A DNA stretch of 64,000 nucleotides from positions 1 to 64,000 of the forward strand of contig JAFFJZ010000108.1 of NCBI GenBank assembly GCA_018340375.1, written 5' to 3'. This stretch comes from Gonatopus flavifemur (lineage: Eukaryota > Arthropoda > Insecta > Hymenoptera > Dryinidae). The notes beneath the pieces were generated by a model. The model saw nothing but the letters and a program-made list of their open reading frames with translations. It was not told the DNA's origin and made no database searches. The position numbers were made by a program, and so were the translations under genes. Below are positions 58,850-64,000 of this stretch, piece after piece; position 1 is the first letter of the stretch, and each line of letters begins with the position of its first letter.

Positions 58850-59484
58850 CAACGAAAAATTACACAGGCCTGCGAAATTTGACTTTTTTTTTCCCCCTCA
58901 AACAATAATATCTTTTTCCGAAGCATTTTGATCCGCTGAATCCGAATCTGGCTGCAGAATTGCTCTATCACGTCAGGTTTTTGAGATATTTCGACCTAAA
59001 AATGTGAAAAAAAACCGGTTTTTCGACATATTTTGGGTTCCGTAAAATCGAAGGGTAATTTTTTTTCTCAAAACCAATACATGCACCTCAAAGTATAAGT
59101 CCTCCTCTTCCAAATGCCGTTGAGTTTGCTCAGATACCTTTTTTTTTCATTGAGATACGACAGTTTGAAAATTGTGTCTCCACCTATTTATTGAGTACAT
59201 GAGCGCACAAATTTAAAATTGTCGTATCTCAATGAAAAAAAAAGATATTTCAGCAAACTCAACGGCATTTGGAAGAGGATGACTGATACTTTGAGGTGCA
59301 TCTATTGGTTTTGTGAAAAAAATTACCTTTCGACTTTACGGAACCTCACATATGCCAAAACAGTGTTTTCCACATTTTAGGTCGGAATATCCCAAATACC
59401 TGACGTGATATAGCAATTCTGGAGCCATATGCGATTCAGCGCACCAAAATGCTTCAGAAAAATGTTGAATGAATGAAGGATTGA

Positions 59485-59590
59485 CTTTGGATTGTATTCT
59501 ATATGAAACATCTTGAGTAGGCCAGGCGCATCACAACGATACGCTAAATTTTTTTCTTGAGCGAAATACGGTAGAAAATGCTTATAGCAT
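59485..59590 (-). pseudogene. Inverted fragment of the same transposase
   Basis: Minus-strand reading HFLPYFAQEKN...DAPGLLKMFHIEYNPK matches the plus-strand region 60484-60600 of the transposase. A ~105-bp piece of its own coding region lies inverted in the 5' end of the element. Confidence 0.75.
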
Positions 59591-59841
59591 ATCACATAAA
59601 TATATATTTATGCAATATGCTACACTATTATAATCGGACGCCTACAAAATTCTCGCGCCGGGCGGTAATATCCTTCGAGCCAGCACTGCTGAGATCGTAG
59701 ATTGTTTGTTGCTATGTTCAGACATTATTCCACTAATTCACTCGGAATGTACTGATTGTTGTTCTAATTTTTTCCTCCGTGTACAAGTATCGAGTGTCCA
59801 GTAATTGTTGTGAATTTCGTGTATTTAAAAAAGTTTCACAA

Positions 59842-61540
59842 ATGGCTTCTCGAAAATGTATCAATGCTCCAGATAACTTCTGCTACATATGTGGAAATTA
59901 TGTAATAAAGAGACAGCAACAAATAATTTCTAAATGTATTGAAGAACTATACGATAGCTATTTCAAAATCAACATAAAAAACCAAGACAAACAATGGGCG
60001 CCTCATAAAGTGTGTTCGACATGTGTACGTGAACTTCGGAAATGGTCAAGAGAGGAAAAACATTGTTTTAGTTTACAGACTCCAATGATTTGGATGGAAC
60101 CGCAAAATCATATCAACGATTGTTACTTCTGCTGTTCAAACATAAAAGGATTTAATTCTAAAAATAAAGCAGCGATAAGTTATCCTGATATTCGTTCTGT
60201 GATTTTACCTACGTATAAAGATCCTGATAGCAAAGAGTTATGCCATCCTGCCCAACCATTTTCATCTGATCCTAGTTTATTTCAAGAGGCTATAATGAAT
60301 ACTTCAGATCCTGACGATGAATATTACGAGTGCAACGAAACACCACCACTGTTTTCTCAAAGTGAATTGAATGATTTGACAAGAGATCTTAATCTTCCGA
60401 AAGATGCTGCGGAATTACTCGGTTCCAGATTGAAAGAAAAAACATGCTGGATCGTACAACGAACTTTTATTGGTATAGAAATAGAGAGAAGGATTTTCTA
60501 CCGTATTTTGCTCAAGAAAAAATTTAGTGTATTGTTGTGATGTGCCTGGCCTACTCAAAATGTTTGATGTAGAATACAATACAAATGAATGTAGAGTTTT
60601 TATAGATTCTAAGAAACTGAGCCTCAAAGTAGTATTGTTACATAATGGTAATAAATTTGCTTCTTTGCCTATTGGACATACTACTCATTTGAAAGAATGT
60701 TATGAAACTTTGGATTTCGTCCTCAAAAAAATAAATTACTCCAATCATAACTGGACTATATGTGGTGATCTCAAAATATTAACTATGTTGCTTGGTCAAC
60801 AAGGAGGGTATACAAAATACCCTGTTTTCTATGTGAATGGGATAGTAGGAATAGAGCACGACATTGGATCCAGAAAGATTGGCCACAGAGAGCATCATTG
60901 AACCCTGGAAGTAAAAATGTTGTACACGAAACACTAGTTGACCGCTCCAAAATTCTGCTACCTCCGCTTCATATCAAATTAGGCATTATGAAGCAATTCG
61001 TAAAGGCATTGCCTAAAGATGGTCTTTGTTTCATATATTTATGTGATAAATTCAAGCATTTATCGGATGCGAAGATAAAAGAAGGCGTTTTTGTTGGTCC
61101 AGACATAAGGAAATTGATGCAAGATCCTGACTTTGAAAAACTATGAATAAAACCGAGAAGCTCGCTTGGAAGTCATTTAAGGAAGTCGTACAACATTTTT
61201 TAGGGAACAGAAAAAGCCCTGATTATGAAAATATAGTCAACAGCATGCTTAACAATTCCAAAACCCTGGGTTGTAATATGAGTATAAAACTCCATTATTT
61301 GCATTCCCATATTGACTTTTTCCCCGAGAATCTTGGTGCTGTCAGTGAAGAGCAAGGGAGAGATTTCATCAAGACCTTAAGGTTATGGAGACCAGATATC
61401 AAGGAAGGTGGGACGTTAGAATGATGGCTGACTATTGCTGGATGTTAAAGAGAGATGAACCGAATCATGAGTACAACAGAAAGAGATCAAACAGAAGTTT
61501 TGAAGAAACTAGAAAAAGATATCATAAGTCCTTTTGATTT
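59842..61540 (+). pseudogene. DDE-type transposase of an unassigned family, frameshifted
   Basis: Starts at the ATG at 59842: MASRKCINAPDNFCYICGNY. Cys pairs (CYICG, CSTCV, CYFCC) in the first 100 residues form a zinc-binding N-terminus. The core includes DVPGLLKMF, VFIDSKKLSLKVVLLHNGN, ICGDLKILTMLLGQQGGYTKYP, then PLHIKLGIMKQFVKA, AWKSFKEVVQHFLGNRKSP and LHSHIDFFPENLGAVSEE. I read the Asp in FIDSKK, the Asp in CGDLK and an acidic residue after HSHIDFFPEN as the likely catalytic triad. The protein type is common in arthropod and cnidarian genomes (from memory). Frame changes near 60530, 60890 and 61140, with stops between, make it non-functional. It ends near 61540 (ADYCWMLKRDEP...). 61540-62150 shows no other gene. 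Confidence 0.8.
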
Positions 61541-62598
61541 ATCTAGTATCTTAGGTCTTGTTTGAAACCAGTGCAGCCCCATGTCTGAATTTTATATAAA
61601 ACGTATATATTTTCGTTCATACAAATTGTTTAAAAACTGTAAATATTCATATCTCACATAAAAATGAATCTCGATGTGCTGTAAAAACTGGCGTTATATT
61701 TTAGTTCCACAATCTGAATACCTGGAAAGGAACCATTATTGTTCGAAGGGAAAATAAAACTTATATTCCGCAGGTCTGTGAATTATCAACCCTTTGGGGA
61801 ACCCATTTTTGAAGGGAAATTTTCCTTGAATATGTGAACATATAAGTTTTGGGTCGCTGAATAAGAATATCATATTAGAAAATTAGAATTTTCATTCCCA
61901 TACATCCTGGCAGCACCCTCAGGAGATCCTAGAAATATTATAATCTTGGGGATATATTTCACAACTTGGAATACTCGTAACTCTGCAAGGAGAAATTGTA
62001 GGTAACCGATTAATAGCTTATCTTGAAGAGTAAGAGTAGTACTGGATGATGCAATTAGAAGAAAAGACTAAAAAAAATTGTGCACTCAGTACATGAATTC
62101 CAAAGTAATCAAAAAACCCATTTTTCGTGGACCTAATCTTAAATATCTTGAAATGCTTACGCGATGGCCCAATCCTGACTCCGGATTTGGATTCTACGCA
62201 GAAAATTACTTCAGAAAAGAGAATTTCATTTGAAGGAGAATTTCATTGTCGATCAGTGTAATAAATGCGAATACTCATTCTGTTGTTGGGACATATTACA
62301 CAACTTAGAATGGTCGTAACTTTGCGAGAAAAAATCGTACATGAACGTTCAATAGCTCATTTTAAACGGGAAGAGTAGTGCAAATTGATGAAGTTGAGAG
62401 AAAAGATCAAAAAAATTTTATGCGTCCTGTACATAACCTCAAAAGTAGCGAAAAACCGCATTTTCGCGTATTTACCCTCAGATATCTCAAAATCCTGACG
62501 TGATAGCCCAATTCTGGCTCCGGATTCGGATTCTACGCAGCAAATTACTTCGGAAAATGGTCACCAGTTCCAAGGGGGAAAAACCTCGCAGGCCTGTG

Positions 62599-63250
62599 TT
62601 ATCTATACCCGTATGAAAATATTTGGCTGAAAAATTTCTGCAAAACCATGATAAATCTTCAAAGAACATCGCATTTTCTCTGAAAAACTTTGACAAACTC
62701 TGAGAATCCCTGAGATTTTTATGAAAAATCTAATAAATTTGGGACATTCTGTACAGACTGTTCTCAGAGTTTTTCAGAAACTTTCCAGAACTTTTCAGAG
62801 TTTTTTCGTTTGTTTGTAGACAAATAGGAACGAAATTCCGCTCTGAAAAAACTCTGAGAAATCGTCAACATTGGTCTGATTATTGAAATATTCTGAAAAC
62901 CTATAAATAAATGTATATGCTGAATTCAAATATCATATGTCAAAAGTGTTTGAAAATTTTCAAATTCTTCTTCAATAGTCAGAAAAATGTTAATAATTTA
63001 TCATCGTTTTGTCAGAAGTTTTTCAGATAGCAATTCCGTCCTCATTTCTCTGAAAAATGAGAATCCTGAAAAATTTCTGAAAGCTCTGAAAAAATTTAGT
63101 ACAGAATGTCCCAAATTTATTAGATTTTCATAAGAATCTCAGAGATTCTCAGAGTTTTTCAGATTTTTGCAGAGAAATTGCGATGTTTTCCAGAGATTAA
63201 TCATGGTTTTGTAGAAATTTTTCTGCGGAATATTTCCATACGGATAGAAG
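62599..63250. repeat. ~650-bp hairpin of CTGAGAATC words
   Basis: Left arm (ATACCCGTATGAAAATATT...) pairs with the right arm (...AATATTTCCATACGGATAG). The inside repeats TCTGAGAATC / CTCAGAGTTTTTCAG. The same words return at 63860-64000, so another copy may start there. Confidence 0.75.
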
Positions 63251-63386
63251 TGATATTTCAGTTGTACAATGGAAATTATTGTTGCATTAGCCGAAATCTA
63301 GCCGTTGCAGCAATATTTTGGCTATCCAAATATTAAACACGCGAAATAGCTACCACAGCTAATTCCTGACTACCATAGCAAATCAT

Positions 63387-63612
63387 CCCTGGTAGAAATG
63401 TTACAAGTTCTTCTCTATGGCCGATGAGGCACTAGAAAAGGAAGAAGTAATTGAGAAAACTAGCAAGGGGCTAGTCAATAACTGGTAAGTTGGATTCAAC
63501 TAGCATTGATTGGGAAAACTAATGAGCTACCCGTCACTATCCACTAATCCAAACTAATTAATAATAAATAGAGTAAAATCTTCTCTAATAATTACAAGTA
63601 TTCACTCCAAGT
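63387..63612. mobile_element. P-type terminal fragment
   Basis: Begins CCCTGGTAGAAATG after AT and is the reverse complement of 41041-41261 (GGTACTGG, CTAGCGAGG and AATAATTACAAGT words), i.e. the end of a P-like element without its partner. 63251-63386 shows no gene. Confidence 0.65.
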
Positions 63613-63614
63613 AT

Positions 63615-63753
63615 CCCTGGTAGAAATAAACTGTCAACGATGCCACGGAGTATCATAAAGATTGAATGCAAATGTACACGAAGAGGAGATTCACGCATTT
63701 TGGAGTGTAAAATTACACTCCTCGCGCGAATGTACATCATATTTTTACCAGGG
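63615..63753. mobile_element. 139-bp CCCTGGTAG MITE
   Basis: The ends are CCCTGGTAGAAATAAAC and the complement of ATATTTTTACCAGGG. AT lies on both sides (63613-63614, 63754-63755). A central inverted pair GAGTGTAAAATTACACTC is present. Confidence 0.9.
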
Positions 63754-63755
63754 AT

Positions 63756-64000
63756 AGATCGAATGGATAGACATGAACGTTTTAATCTTGAAATGAATAA
63801 AATGTTTCCTGTGCTTATTATCAGAAAATACGGTATTTTTTATTGATTCCCTAGTGGAAATATTTCTCTGAGAATTTTTGAGAATCTCTGAAAACTCTCA
63901 AAATTCGAACATTCCTGTAAATCTCTGTAAATTTTTATGGAGTTCAGAATGATTGTTTAAATCTCTGGAAATGTTCTGAGAATCTTTAAAAACTCTCAAA
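63756..64000. other. No gene; start of word-repeat DNA
   Basis: From 63860 the words TCTGAGAATC and AAACTCTCAAA match the 62599-63250 hairpin. Confidence 0.4.

Larger units (their letters stand above)
58863..62598 (+). mobile_element. 3.7 kb DNA transposon with CACAGGCCTGCGA ends
   Basis: The ends are CACAGGCCTGCGAAATTT and the complement of AAACCTCGCAGGCCTGTG. TTA lies on both sides (58860-58862, 62599-62601). Subterminal blocks (GATTC(T/A)ACGCAG, CTGACGTGATA) are repeated in both ends and form a hairpin at 58945-59450. Carries the broken transposase 59842-61540. The superfamily is unassigned; a CAC start with a 3-bp duplication occurs in CACTA-like elements. Confidence 0.8.

Overview
This window looks like one deeply nested stack of transposable elements in an animal genome, probably an insect. 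The coding remnants are animal-type: an endonuclease/reverse-transcriptase LINE, a mariner, a CMC (CACTA/EnSpm-like) transposase with C2H2 fingers, a CIDE-N companion gene and an unassigned DDE-type transposase. The DNA is AT-rich. I found no host gene, rRNA operon or intact tRNA gene. The species cannot be told from the sequence.

Layout from outside in, each level supported by a target-site duplication (TSD) or by a sequence that becomes continuous once the insert is removed. (0) A LINE copy: ORF1 begins at 355, is cut at 529 and resumes in frame at 42327; ORF2 runs to 44762. (1) A CACTGTTAAAAATTT-ended element, 530-42324 (TSD TG). (2) A palindromic element called P here, 771-41261 (copy B). 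P holds two huge inserts: (3a) 1050-27570 (TSD TT) and (3b) 27879-39367 (TSD TA), an 11.5 kb CMC-type transposon with two decayed genes. Insert 3a carries a ~226-bp tandem array, a mariner, two inverted copies of a 3.95 kb element E and a ~372-bp tandem array. The 226-bp array is split by (4) 2762-10145 (TSD CC). That holds (5) a second P copy, 3533-9565 (TSD TA), which holds (6) an LTR-like TG...CA insert, 4484-7654 (TSD ACTT), which holds (7) a 137-bp element, 6950-7086 (TSD TT).

The ~8.8 kb inverted repeat at 13209-21987 is a recombination scar. Two E copies, one inserted in the mariner (TSD CC) and one in the 372-bp satellite (TSD TG), recombined and flipped the DNA between them. Swapping the inner flanks back restores the mariner reading frame and both TSDs.

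Right of the LINE break at 44763 come further elements: word-repeat and hairpin elements (44763-48812), a third P copy (49397-52219), a 388-bp satellite (52226-57330) split by a second copy of the G element (52701-56044), a palindrome with a tRNA-like box (57740-58300), a 3.7 kb DNA transposon with a broken transposase (58863-62598), and hairpin elements to the window end.

More than twenty inserts share a style: termini CCC...GGG or CAC...GTG, 2-bp TSDs of varied sequence, and a body built from a short word private to that family (CATATATG, AAGATATCTT, TTGCTG/CAGCAA, GTCAGATT and others). The only large coding element with such termini and a 2-bp TSD is the CMC-type transposon at 27879-39367, so a CMC-type transposase is a candidate driver for the CAC-ended families.
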